Of a stretch of 64,000 nucleotides of DNA, positions 18,011 to 25,115 are shown one piece after another (the stretch's first letter is position 1; each line of letters starts with the position of its first letter). The notes under the pieces are model-generated. The model had not been told where the DNA came from. It saw nothing but the letters and a program-made list of their open reading frames with translations, and ran no database searches. The translations under genes and the position numbers were made by a program. The DNA comes from Flagellimonas pacifica (GTDB lineage: Bacteria; Bacteroidota; Bacteroidia; Flavobacteriales; Flavobacteriaceae): NCBI RefSeq assembly GCF_900215465.1, contig NZ_OBEH01000003.1, positions 124,001 to 188,000 of the forward strand. The letters are read 5' to 3'.

Positions 18011-18953
18011 CTATTGTAATTTTTTTAACCCTGTAGGGTCTTTTTTGTTGGGATTCATAATAGGTGCGAATCAATAGTTCCATAACAATACCAATGGTAA
18101 ACAGTTGAATACCCCCTAAAATGAACATCATTCCAAAAATCAAAAGCGGCCTGCTACCAATATCTTCACCAAAACCAAGTTTCACGATCAATAGGTAAAT
18201 ATTGATGAAAAAGCCCAGGATGATCAATAGTACCCCAAAAATCCCGAAAAGGTGAATAGGTCTTTGAAAGTATTTTCTAATAAATAGAAGGAGCATCATA
18301 TCTGCTACAACTTTAAAAACACGTTCCAAACCGTATTTCGATACACCAGCATGTCGGGCATGGTGCTTTACAGGAACTTGTTTTATCTGCGCCCCCTCCA
18401 AATGAGCCAAAAGAGTGATAAATCGGTGCATTTCCCCATAAAGGTTCAATCCTTTGGCAATATCCTTGGAGAATACCTTTAAGGCACATCCATTGTCCTT
18501 AATATCTAGTTTGGTGACCCTTCTCACCAAAAAATTGGCAATTTTAGAAGGTATTTTCTTTACAAGGGAATCTTTTCTTTTTTGACGTATGCCAGTTACT
18601 ACATCATATTCATCCGTAATGGCATGTTCTAACATTTGAGGTATGTCAGATGGGTCGTTTTGAAGATCGCCATCCATAGTGATAATAAATTCACCTTCAG
18701 CATAATCAATGCCTGCAGCTAGAGCAAGACTTTGTCCGTAGTTCTTTTTCAACTCAATAAGATGAACCTTTTGGTCATCCATATCCTTGACCACTTTACG
18801 AGTTTTGTCCGTGGAAAAGTCGTCCACATAAACAATTTGATAATTGTATCCTTCAAGGCTTTCGTGGATTTTTTCGGTAAGAAGAACCACATTATCTTCC
18901 TCATTATATAAAGGAACAACTATGGATAGCAAGGAATTCGTGACAGTGCTCAT
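17991..18953 (-). CDS. GtrB/ArnC-like polyprenyl-phosphate glycosyltransferase
   Basis: A 320-residue GT2 enzyme of the dolichyl/undecaprenyl-phosphate sugar synthase type. The catalytic domain has SIVVPLYNEEDNVVLL, VDDFSTDKT and ITMDGDLQNDP (metal site near residue 95); RQKRKDSLVKK is the conserved basic loop. Two C-terminal membrane helices (about 232-300) anchor it to the inner membrane, as in GtrB. It should load a sugar from a nucleotide donor onto undecaprenyl phosphate on the cytoplasmic face. The coupled flippase-like gene and the convergent GT39 gene complete a plausible transfer route. Confidence 0.88.
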   Translation of the reverse strand: MSTVTNSLLSIVVPLYNEEDNVVLLTEKIHESLEGYNYQIVYVDDFSTDKTRKVVKDMDDQKVHLIELKKNYGQSLALAAGIDYAEGEFIITMDGDLQNDPSDIPQMLEHAITDEYDVVTGIRQKRKDSLVKKIPSKIANFLVRRVTKLDIKDNGCALKVFSKDIAKGLNLYGEMHRFITLLAHLEGAQIKQVPVKHHARHAGVSKYGLERVFKVVADMMLLLFIRKYFQRPIHLFGIFGVLLIILGFFINIYLLIVKLGFGEDIGSRPLLIFGMMFILGGIQLFTIGIVMELLIRTYYESQQKRPYRVKKITIGDGKAA

Positions 18954-18987
18954 GTATTGGCTTATGATCTGGGCAAATTTACTTCTT

Positions 18988-20034
18988 TTATTTAAGTTCC
19001 TTGGTCAAGCTTTCCAATAGCTTTTTTGCAGCATAAAAAGGAGATATTTTATTTTTTTCAATGTCTTTCAGCAACCGGCTTTGATTTTTTTTGAAGGTTT
19101 CTTTTTGATGAAAAAATTGCCTTAATAGTTCGTCCACAGTTTGAAGGAACCAATTTTTGCTTTGGGTTTGCCTGTTTTTTTCAAAAAAACCGTTTTTCCT
19201 ATTTTGGGCTATGAACTCCTCAATCATTTGCCAAATTTCAAGGATTCCGGTATTTTCAACAGCAGAACAGCTCAGGACTTTTGGAGTCCAGCCATTTTCT
19301 TTGGGTGGATATAGATGTAATGCTCTGGTAAATTCGATTTTGGCCAGTTTTGCCTTTTCCAGATTATTTCCATCAGCTTTGTTTATAGCAATGGCATCTG
19401 CCATTTCCATAATGCCACGTTTTATACCCTGAAGCTCATCTCCGGCCCCAGATAATTTCAGCAATAAAAAAAAGTCTACCATGCTGTGCACAACGGTTTC
19501 ACTCTGTCCCACACCAACAGTTTCAACAAGAATGACGTCATAACCGGCAGCCTCGCAGAGAATAATACTTTCACGTGTCTTTCTGGCCACACCGCCCAAC
19601 GACTCACCAGATGGAGAAGGCCTAATAAAGGCATTGGGGTCTTTGGATAAGGCCCGCATGCGCGTTTTATCTCCCAAAATACTTCCTTTGCTTAGTGTAC
19701 TTGAGGGGTCTACGGCCAAAACGGCCACTTTCTTCCCTTGTTTGGTCAATGTACTTCCAAAAACTTCAATAAAGGAGCTTTTTCCCACACCGGGAACTCC
19801 GGTAACCCCAATACGCACACTTTTGTTTGATTTAGCAAGACATTTTTCAATGATTTTGTTGGCCTTCTCAAAATGCTCGGGATTTGAGCTTTCCAAAAGT
19901 GTAATGGCCTTTGCTAGAATAGCTTTATCCCCCTGCACAATACCATTTACGAAAGTTTTAGTAGAGATTTCGCGTTTTCGCAACTGCTTTATTTTGGAAA
20001 CAGTGTTTGTGGATGTACTTTTTGGTTCTGTCAA
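18988..20034 (-). CDS. meaB: Methylmalonyl-CoA mutase-associated GTPase MeaB
   Basis: A 348-residue G3E-family GTPase that guards methylmalonyl-CoA mutase, gating cofactor loading and protecting the enzyme from inactivation. Visible motifs are the P-loop GVPGVGKSSFIE, VDPSSTLSKGSILGDKTRM (switch region), VETVGVGQSE (G3) and NKADG (G4). The mutase genes are not in this window, although a PduO-type cobalamin adenosyltransferase that would serve the same cofactor lies at 34477-35046. It is 34 nt upstream of the GtrB-like gene on the same strand; the functional link is probably nil. Confidence 0.93.
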   Translation of the reverse strand: MTEPKSTSTNTVSKIKQLRKREISTKTFVNGIVQGDKAILAKAITLLESSNPEHFEKANKIIEKCLAKSNKSVRIGVTGVPGVGKSSFIEVFGSTLTKQGKKVAVLAVDPSSTLSKGSILGDKTRMRALSKDPNAFIRPSPSGESLGGVARKTRESIILCEAAGYDVILVETVGVGQSETVVHSMVDFFLLLKLSGAGDELQGIKRGIMEMADAIAINKADGNNLEKAKLAKIEFTRALHLYPPKENGWTPKVLSCSAVENTGILEIWQMIEEFIAQNRKNGFFEKNRQTQSKNWFLQTVDELLRQFFHQKETFKKNQSRLLKDIEKNKISPFYAAKKLLESLTKELK

Positions 20035-20132
20035 GAGTAAAAATCATCGAATTCACTACGAAGGTATAAAGTTTTCATGGTTTTTTTCGATACATTTTTT
20101 GGTGCGGAACTGAATGGAATATTACTGTAGAC

Positions 20133-20157
20133 AGCTTTTTTATGTTAAAAACAAGCT
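20133..20157. repeat. Imperfect inverted repeat between meaB and sigma gene
   Basis: AGCTTTTTTAT and TAAAAACAAGCT form an imperfect inverted repeat with about ten-base arms in the 204-nt divergent region. It could be an operator for either gene or a weak hairpin. No clear TAnnTTTG box is visible nearby. Confidence 0.3.
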
Positions 20158-20238
20158 AAATTGAAACTATTTTGCAACGCCGATTTTTTTTCATCGTCTT
20201 TAATAAAACAACTATAAAAACGAACAGAACAACTGACC

Positions 20239-20775
20239 ATGTTTCAAATTGAACTGGTAGAACAATGCAAGGCAAACGACCGAAAGGCGCAATTACAATT
20301 GTACAAGCAATATTGTAATGGCATGTATGGTGTGGCCATGCGTTTTTTAAAGAATCCGAATGATGCGGAGGATGTGCTTCAGGAATCTTTTATAAAAGCT
20401 TTTGAAAGGATAGACCAATTTAAGGGCGAGGTGACATTTGGAGCTTGGTTAAAAAGGATTGTAGTGAACGGGAGTATAGATTTTTTGAAATCGAAACACC
20501 AGAGAACGGTTGAATTGAACGAAAGCTATTTGCATATTACCGAGGATGATGATTGGACCATTGAAGATGGCATTGCCCTGGAAAAAGTAAAGGAGGCCAT
20601 TGAAGATTTATCAGAAAAGTACCGTTACGTGGTTCAATTGTTCCTTGTTGAAGGATATGATCATAGTGAAATCGCTCAAATTATGGGTATTTCGGAGACT
20701 GCATCAAGAACTAGACTGTTGCGAGGAAAAGCTCAATTAAAGGAAATGCTTAAAAATATGACTTATGGGACGTGA
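20239..20775 (+). CDS. ECF-type RNA polymerase sigma factor
   Basis: A 178-residue sigma-70-family factor with only regions 2 and 4. Region 2 is seen in MRFLKNPNDAEDVLQESFIKAF and FGAWLKRIVVNGSIDFLK. Region 4 is seen in EDLSEKYRYVVQLFLVEGYDHSEIAQIMGISETASRTRLLRGKAQLK, described here by its ends: a helix-turn-helix of the YxxxEIAxxMGIS type. It is the first gene of a three-gene unit with a membrane protein (11-nt overlap) and a secreted protein. The layout suggests an envelope-responsive sigma factor with a membrane-bound regulator. Confidence 0.92.
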   Translation: MFQIELVEQCKANDRKAQLQLYKQYCNGMYGVAMRFLKNPNDAEDVLQESFIKAFERIDQFKGEVTFGAWLKRIVVNGSIDFLKSKHQRTVELNESYLHITEDDDWTIEDGIALEKVKEAIEDLSEKYRYVVQLFLVEGYDHSEIAQIMGISETASRTRLLRGKAQLKEMLKNMTYGT

Positions 20776-21367
20776 TCTTAGGGAGTTATTTGAAAAAGAA
20801 CGGGAGAGCAAAGCTTATCCAATGAAGAAAGGGCATGAAGACCGTTTTTTGTCCAAACTGGAAGTGAAATTACCTAGAGAAGAAATCGAGAAAAAATCAA
20901 ATTCCTTTTTCTGGATTCGTATTGCCGCTGCAGTAGTTATATTATTTGGGACTGCTGTGTACTTTTTTTTCAATAGGGCCAAAGAGGACATACCGACCAA
21001 TACGCAGGTTGCGGAGAGAGATTCCCCAAACGAAAAGATCAACACTGTATCATTGGGAGATCTTTCTCCCGATTTAAAGAAGATTGAGAGTTATTATGTA
21101 ACCAATATTAACCTAGAACTTTCCGAATTGGATTTTACTGGAGATAATAAGGTTATTGTTGACAGTTATATGGAACGGTTGGGTGAGTTGTACAAAGAAT
21201 ATAGACGATTAACCATGGAACTTAATGAAATAGGGCCAAATGATGATACGATTAATGCCTTAATCCAAAATCTACAGTTACGATTACAATTATTACAAAA
21301 ATTAAGAACAAAGTTGAATCAATTAAAATCATCAAAAAATGAACAGAAACAATCAAATATTATTTAA
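20765..21367 (+). CDS. Membrane protein, probable anti-sigma-like regulator
   Basis: A 200-residue protein with a charged cytoplasmic N-terminus (RELFEKERESKAYPMKKGHE), one membrane helix at about 47-69 (FFWIRIAAAVVILFGTAVYF) and a helical periplasmic C-domain ending in coiled-coil-like leucine repeats (LIQNLQLRLQLLQKLRTKLN). It overlaps the sigma gene by 11 nt and the next gene by 29 nt. The topology and coupling fit an anti-sigma factor, but no zinc-finger or RskA-type anti-sigma domain is recognisable. The role is inferred from context. Confidence 0.65.
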   Translation: MGRDLRELFEKERESKAYPMKKGHEDRFLSKLEVKLPREEIEKKSNSFFWIRIAAAVVILFGTAVYFFFNRAKEDIPTNTQVAERDSPNEKINTVSLGDLSPDLKKIESYYVTNINLELSELDFTGDNKVIVDSYMERLGELYKEYRRLTMELNEIGPNDDTINALIQNLQLRLQLLQKLRTKLNQLKSSKNEQKQSNII

Positions 21368-22772
21368 TGTTTTTCTTTTTGCTCTAGCGGGGATAACTGG
21401 CTATGGGCAAGAAAAATCTAAAACCTACACTGAAACTTTCAATGTAAGTAATGAAACGGTTTTGAACATAAATACCAGCCACGCCGATATTGAGTTTGAA
21501 ACTTGGACCAAAGACCAAGTGGAAATAACGGCTGTTATTGAACTTGAGGGGGCTACGGATGAGGAAGCACAATCCTTTTTTGAGAAAGATGCTGTTAAAA
21601 TCCTTGGAAACAGCAAGGAAATTGAAATAAGTACAAAAAAATCAAACTTTGGAAGTATGCAAGATTTCAATTTTGTCCTTCCAGACCTTCCCACAGTTGC
21701 CCCACTTATTGAACAAATAGAATTGCCAGAAATGCCAGAGGTGATTGTGATTCCAGAAATGCCGCCAATGCCACCAATTCCGTATTTTGATTTTGACTAT
21801 GATGCCTACAAAAAGAATGGCGATAAATATCTTAAGAAATGGAAAAAGGATTTTGACAAGAGCTTTGATGAGGAATATCAGAATCGTTTTGAAGAATGGA
21901 GCAAGAGGGTGGAAGAAATGGCGGAAAAGCGCGAAAAGCAAGTGATAATAATTGAGGAACAAAGAGAAAAGCAAATGGAGGAGAGAGAGGCCATGCGTGA
22001 GGAAGCCCGTGCCCAAAGGGATGAACTAAGAGCTAGACGCAATGAACTTAGACAGCAGAGGAATGAGTTAAGAAATAGATTAAGATCGGAAAGAGTTTTT
22101 AGCATACAAAGTGAAGATGACAGTAATATGTTTTATTTTTCATCTGATGGAGAACCAAAAAAATACAAGGTCAAAAAACGCATAAAGATAAAAATGCCCA
22201 AGTCAGTTAAGTTAAAGATGAATGTTAGACATGGTGAGGTAAAATTAGCGGCAAATACTAAAAACATTAAAGCAAGCTTGTCTTATGCAAGCTTGCTTGC
22301 CTCAACCATTGATGGGAATGGAACGGATATCAGAGCTTCATATTCGCCCATTGAGGTAAAGAAATGGAACTATGGACAGCTAAAAACTGACTATTCTGAT
22401 AATGTTAATCTTATTGAGGTTGGAGATTTGAAACTGAATGCCATTTCTTCCAATATTACTATAGAGCGCTTAACAAATAATGCATTTGTATCGAATAACT
22501 TAGGTAGTCTTCAAATAAACTCTTTGGCAGATGGTTTTTCTAATGTGGATATTACTGTAGAAAATGGTGAAGTGAATTTCAAAATACCTTCTACTCCTTT
22601 TTCAATCTATGTTAATGAAACACATTCTGATTTTGAATACCCAGAGGTTTTGGTCTTGGATTCATCCAAAAATTATAACACAAATATTCACAAAGGATAT
22701 TATATTAATAATAAGGGAGGAAAGTCCATCAATATCAGCTCCAAATATAGCGAGGTGGTATTGGAAGAATAG
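21339..22772 (+). CDS. Secreted Pro-rich/coiled-coil protein (DUF4097-like)
   Basis: A 477-residue exported protein. A signal peptide ends near residue 23 (GYGQ). Residues 30-110 look like a beta domain with repeated short strands; 114-149 is Pro-rich (IPEMPPMPPIPYF); 160-252 is a highly charged helix with Arg/Glu heptads (RDELRARRNELRQQRNEL), probably a long coiled coil. Residues 270-477 are beta-strand rungs in the style of DUF4097 adhesin-like domains. It overlaps the membrane protein gene by 29 nt and so belongs to the ECF sigma unit. It may be the sensed or regulated envelope component; no enzymatic motif is seen. Confidence 0.7.
   Translation: MNRNNQILFNVFLFALAGITGYGQEKSKTYTETFNVSNETVLNINTSHADIEFETWTKDQVEITAVIELEGATDEEAQSFFEKDAVKILGNSKEIEISTKKSNFGSMQDFNFVLPDLPTVAPLIEQIELPEMPEVIVIPEMPPMPPIPYFDFDYDAYKKNGDKYLKKWKKDFDKSFDEEYQNRFEEWSKRVEEMAEKREKQVIIIEEQREKQMEEREAMREEARAQRDELRARRNELRQQRNELRNRLRSERVFSIQSEDDSNMFYFSSDGEPKKYKVKKRIKIKMPKSVKLKMNVRHGEVKLAANTKNIKASLSYASLLASTIDGNGTDIRASYSPIEVKKWNYGQLKTDYSDNVNLIEVGDLKLNAISSNITIERLTNNAFVSNNLGSLQINSLADGFSNVDITVENGEVNFKIPSTPFSIYVNETHSDFEYPEVLVLDSSKNYNTNIHKGYYINNKGGKSINISSKYSEVVLEE
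22271..22297. repeat. Perfect 10-bp inverted repeat within a gene
   Basis: AGCAAGCTTG and CAAGCTTGCT flank a 7-nt loop inside the coding region of the coiled-coil protein. It encodes the repeated peptide ASLSYASLLAS. The hairpin would be strong in the mRNA; a function is not evident. Confidence 0.4.
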
Positions 22773-22875
22773 TTTTCTGCTGATGTCCCAAGAGTATTCT
22801 TCTTAATCTGCCCTTTTCACTTCACCCAACTTCAAGGATTATTTATCCTTACCTTCCAACATACATCTTTAAATA

Positions 22876-23553
22876 TTAGTGAGATTCTTCTTTTAAATAA
22901 GATTTAAAGTTTTCTTTGAACCTATTCAACCTTGGTATTGACACATTTCTGACATAAGAGTTGTTTGGATTTCTTTTTTCAAAATCCTGATGGTAATCTT
23001 CTGCCTTATAAAAGGAATCAAATTGTACAATTTGGGTTACAATAGGACGATCATATGCGTTTTTGGATTCTAACAGGGAAACATAAGATGTGATGATCTT
23101 CTTTTCATCGTCATTCTTATAAAATGCAATAGACCGGTATTGGGCACCTTTATCAGGTCCTTGTCTATTTAAAGATGTTGGGTCATGAGAACCAAAAAAT
23201 ACTTGGACCAGTTTTGTAAAGGAGACCACTTTTGGGTCATAGTAAACTTCTACCGCTTCTGCATGGTTGGTACGCCCATAGGCTACTTGTTCATAAGTAG
23301 GGTTCTTTTTTTTCCCTCCAGAATAACCAGAATAAACTTCTTTGACACCTTTTACACTTTCAAAAATGGCTTCTACACACCAAAAGCAACCACTTGCAAA
23401 ATATGCAGTTTCGTATTGTTGTAAATTGGGAGCTTCCAGCATTGCTTCTTCAACAATATCTTCTTGGGAAACTACAGGGCTAGTTGTTGTTTTATTGGAT
23501 TGACAACCCATTGATGTGAATGATATCAACAGAACTAATAATTTTCTCATCAT
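22876..23553 (-). CDS. msrA: Peptide-methionine (S)-S-oxide reductase, exported
   Basis: Reduces the S-epimer of methionine sulfoxide in oxidised proteins. The active-site motif ASGCFWCVEAIFE carries the catalytic Cys, with GGKKKNPTYEQVAYGRTNHAEAV and FFGSHDPTSLNRQGPD being the other family blocks. I chose the ATG at 23553, not one 63 nt upstream, because it starts a lipoprotein signal (LLVLLISFTSMGC). The protein is therefore periplasmic or membrane-anchored, which is unusual relative to cytoplasmic MsrA but common in Bacteroidota. A separate MsrB is not present in the window. Confidence 0.92.
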   Translation of the reverse strand: MMRKLLVLLISFTSMGCQSNKTTTSPVVSQEDIVEEAMLEAPNLQQYETAYFASGCFWCVEAIFESVKGVKEVYSGYSGGKKKNPTYEQVAYGRTNHAEAVEVYYDPKVVSFTKLVQVFFGSHDPTSLNRQGPDKGAQYRSIAFYKNDDEKKIITSYVSLLESKNAYDRPIVTQIVQFDSFYKAEDYHQDFEKRNPNNSYVRNVSIPRLNRFKENFKSYLKEESH

Positions 23554-23612
23554 TTTATTTTTGTGCTTTGTCGTGACATTGTATAATGTATTACGAAGTC
23601 TAATATAATTTT

Positions 23613-24296
23613 TCAAATGGATATATTGGAGCCTACATCCAATAATATCAATTCTTTTCCTTTTGACTTGAAATGGGATTGTGCGGCAGTTTTATCTAGT
23701 TTAATAGGAGGGAAAGTATCGTAATGGTACCCTAAAACTTTGTTGCACTCAATAAAATCGCTGGCGATTGAAGCATCCTCATACCCCATGGTAAAGTTAT
23801 CGCCAATAGGTAGAACTGCCAAATCCAACACTGAACAAGTCATGGGAATCAGTTTCATATCCAAAGTAAGCGCTGTATCACCGGCAATATAAATACACTT
23901 AGACGGAGTCTTTAGGATAAATCCCCCTGGATTACCACCATATGAGCCATCTGGCAATATGCTGGAATGAATGGCATTCACGTATTTTAAGGACCCAAAA
24001 TCAAAATGATAGTTTCCACCGTGGTTTAAAGCGTGTCCTTTGATACCTTTCTCACTGAACCACTGTACAATTTCATAATTAGATATCAATATAGCATTGG
24101 GGTTGTTTTCCGCAATTGTCTCTACATCCAATACATGATCCTGATGACCATGGGTTATTAGGATGTAATCCACCTTTAAAGTATCAATGTTGATATGAGT
24201 CGCCAAATTGTTCCCACTAATGAAAGGATCAATAATGAGTTTGTAGTTTTCTGTTTCAATAAAGATAGTGGCGTGGCCTAAAAAAGTAATATTCAT
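23613..24296 (-). CDS. UPF0173 metal-dependent hydrolase (MBL fold)
   Basis: A 227-residue metallo-beta-lactamase-fold protein of the UPF0173/UlaG-like family. NITFLGHATIFIE opens the domain, ITHGHQDHVLD is the HxHxDH metal motif and YIAGDTAL holds the second metal Asp; GYHYDTFPPI supplies the last His. No signal peptide, so it is cytoplasmic. The physiological substrate of this family is not established. It lies upstream of msrA on the same strand, with the msrA ATG 59 nt downstream. Confidence 0.88.
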   Translation of the reverse strand: MNITFLGHATIFIETENYKLIIDPFISGNNLATHINIDTLKVDYILITHGHQDHVLDVETIAENNPNAILISNYEIVQWFSEKGIKGHALNHGGNYHFDFGSLKYVNAIHSSILPDGSYGGNPGGFILKTPSKCIYIAGDTALTLDMKLIPMTCSVLDLAVLPIGDNFTMGYEDASIASDFIECNKVLGYHYDTFPPIKLDKTAAQSHFKSKGKELILLDVGSNISI

Positions 24297-24623
24297 GGTC
24301 TAGGGTTTAAAATAACCTCGGTCTGAGCCCGAAAATGCCCTGAAATTATGAAATCTTGAGTTCCAATACAAGTCTCCCCATAGATGTTGTGACCAAAAAA
24401 CCGGATAAAGTGCACGTCTTGTAATAGCTACTCTTATTGCTATTATCGATGAAATGCATATCGAATCGGCAGCCTGTTTTTTGAGCCAAAAACTTTCGTC
24501 GAGGATAAAATGCACTTCAGCCGAAAAAAGTACGGATACCGAAAAAAAATGTGGGTTAAGCGATGAAAATCTAGAGCAGGGTACCTCCAAAAGTAAATTT
24601 ACAATGTAAAAATAACCCAAGTC
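24297..24623. other. Intergenic region with repeated 16-bp motifs
   Basis: This 327-nt divergent region between the MBL-fold hydrolase and a small secreted-protein gene has no convincing gene. It contains two direct copies of GGATAAARTGCACKTC at 24403-24418 and 24503-24518, exactly 100 bp apart and differing at two positions, and a weaker copy (12 of 16) at 24447-24462. A TAAATTTA sequence at 24594-24601 could be a degenerate -7 box for the plus-strand gene. A regulator binding site is the likeliest reading. A 106-codon minus-strand frame here has no protein-like features and was rejected. Confidence 0.5.
24403..24518. repeat. Direct repeat pair GGATAAARTGCACKTC
   Basis: Copies at 24403-24418 and 24503-24518 match at 14 of 16 positions, with a degenerate third copy between them. 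The exact 100-bp offset is near ten helical turns, which would suit binding on one face of the DNA. No known operator matches from memory. Confidence 0.45.
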
Positions 24624-24860
24624 ATGAAAGCAGTTTTAACCCTTATCGCAATAATCTTCTTCGGAACCTTAGCTATGGCCCAAGACACTTCTAAAGAAGT
24701 AAAAGTAGAAACTATTACTGTAGGTGTAGAGTTGAGCATTGAAATTCAAGAAGAGGCTCAAAAGGAAACTGAAGTTGCTAGATTATATATGTTCAAAAAC
24801 TCTAGAGTTAAGAAAGCACTTTCTTTCAAGACCAAGAGAAACCGTTCTAAATTGGCTTAA
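24624..24860 (+). CDS. Small secreted basic protein, function unknown
   Basis: A 78-residue protein with a clear signal peptide (LTLIAIIFFGTLAMAQ, cleavage near residue 20). The mature 58 residues have an acidic first half (EVKVETITVGVELSIEIQEE) and a strongly basic C-terminus (FKNSRVKKALSFKTKRNRS). I recall small flavobacterial proteins with a similar RVKKALxF...K end, but no assigned function. A 39-residue membrane ORF follows after 2 nt, and the upstream region has repeated motifs, so the pair may be a regulated envelope or stress module. Confidence 0.65.
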   Translation: MKAVLTLIAIIFFGTLAMAQDTSKEVKVETITVGVELSIEIQEEAQKETEVARLYMFKNSRVKKALSFKTKRNRSKLA

Positions 24861-24862
24861 TC

Positions 24863-24982
24863 ATGATAATGGGAATTATAATTCCAATGACTTTGTTTTT
24901 CAGTACAGCTTTCGTTATTGCATCGATAGCTTTTTCTCTTAGAAAAAAGAGAGACTCAGGAAATTCATCAAATACAGAATAA
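24863..24982 (+). CDS. 39-residue single-pass membrane protein (small ORF)
   Basis: An ATG 2 nt after the secreted-protein stop opens a 39-codon frame: MIMGIIIPMTLFF..., one hydrophobic helix of about 23 residues, then a basic LRKKRDS turn and a short polar tail. The composition is exactly that of a single-pass inner-membrane microprotein, and the position suggests coupling to the gene before it. Chance cannot be excluded at this length; codon statistics or homologues would decide. Confidence 0.45.
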   Translation: MIMGIIIPMTLFFSTAFVIASIAFSLRKKRDSGNSSNTE

Positions 24983-25115
24983 CCTATTTCCCTAATAATT
25001 ACCACTAAGGCATTTAATCGGGAAAAAATTGTAACAGACCGATTATTAAAGAATTCCATAATCCAATTGCTATATTTTAGCCAAATCAAACCTCAAAACC
25101 CTTAAAATATGTACG

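Noticed and set aside
21339..22772. Reading the charged region of the third sigma-unit gene as a frameshifted or low-complexity artefact
   Set aside because: The frame is open with a signal peptide and consistent strand bias from start to end, so it is a real gene.
24300..24620. A 106-codon minus-strand frame in the intergenic region
   Set aside because: No domain, odd composition, and it runs through the repeated motifs and the likely promoter of the secreted-protein gene.
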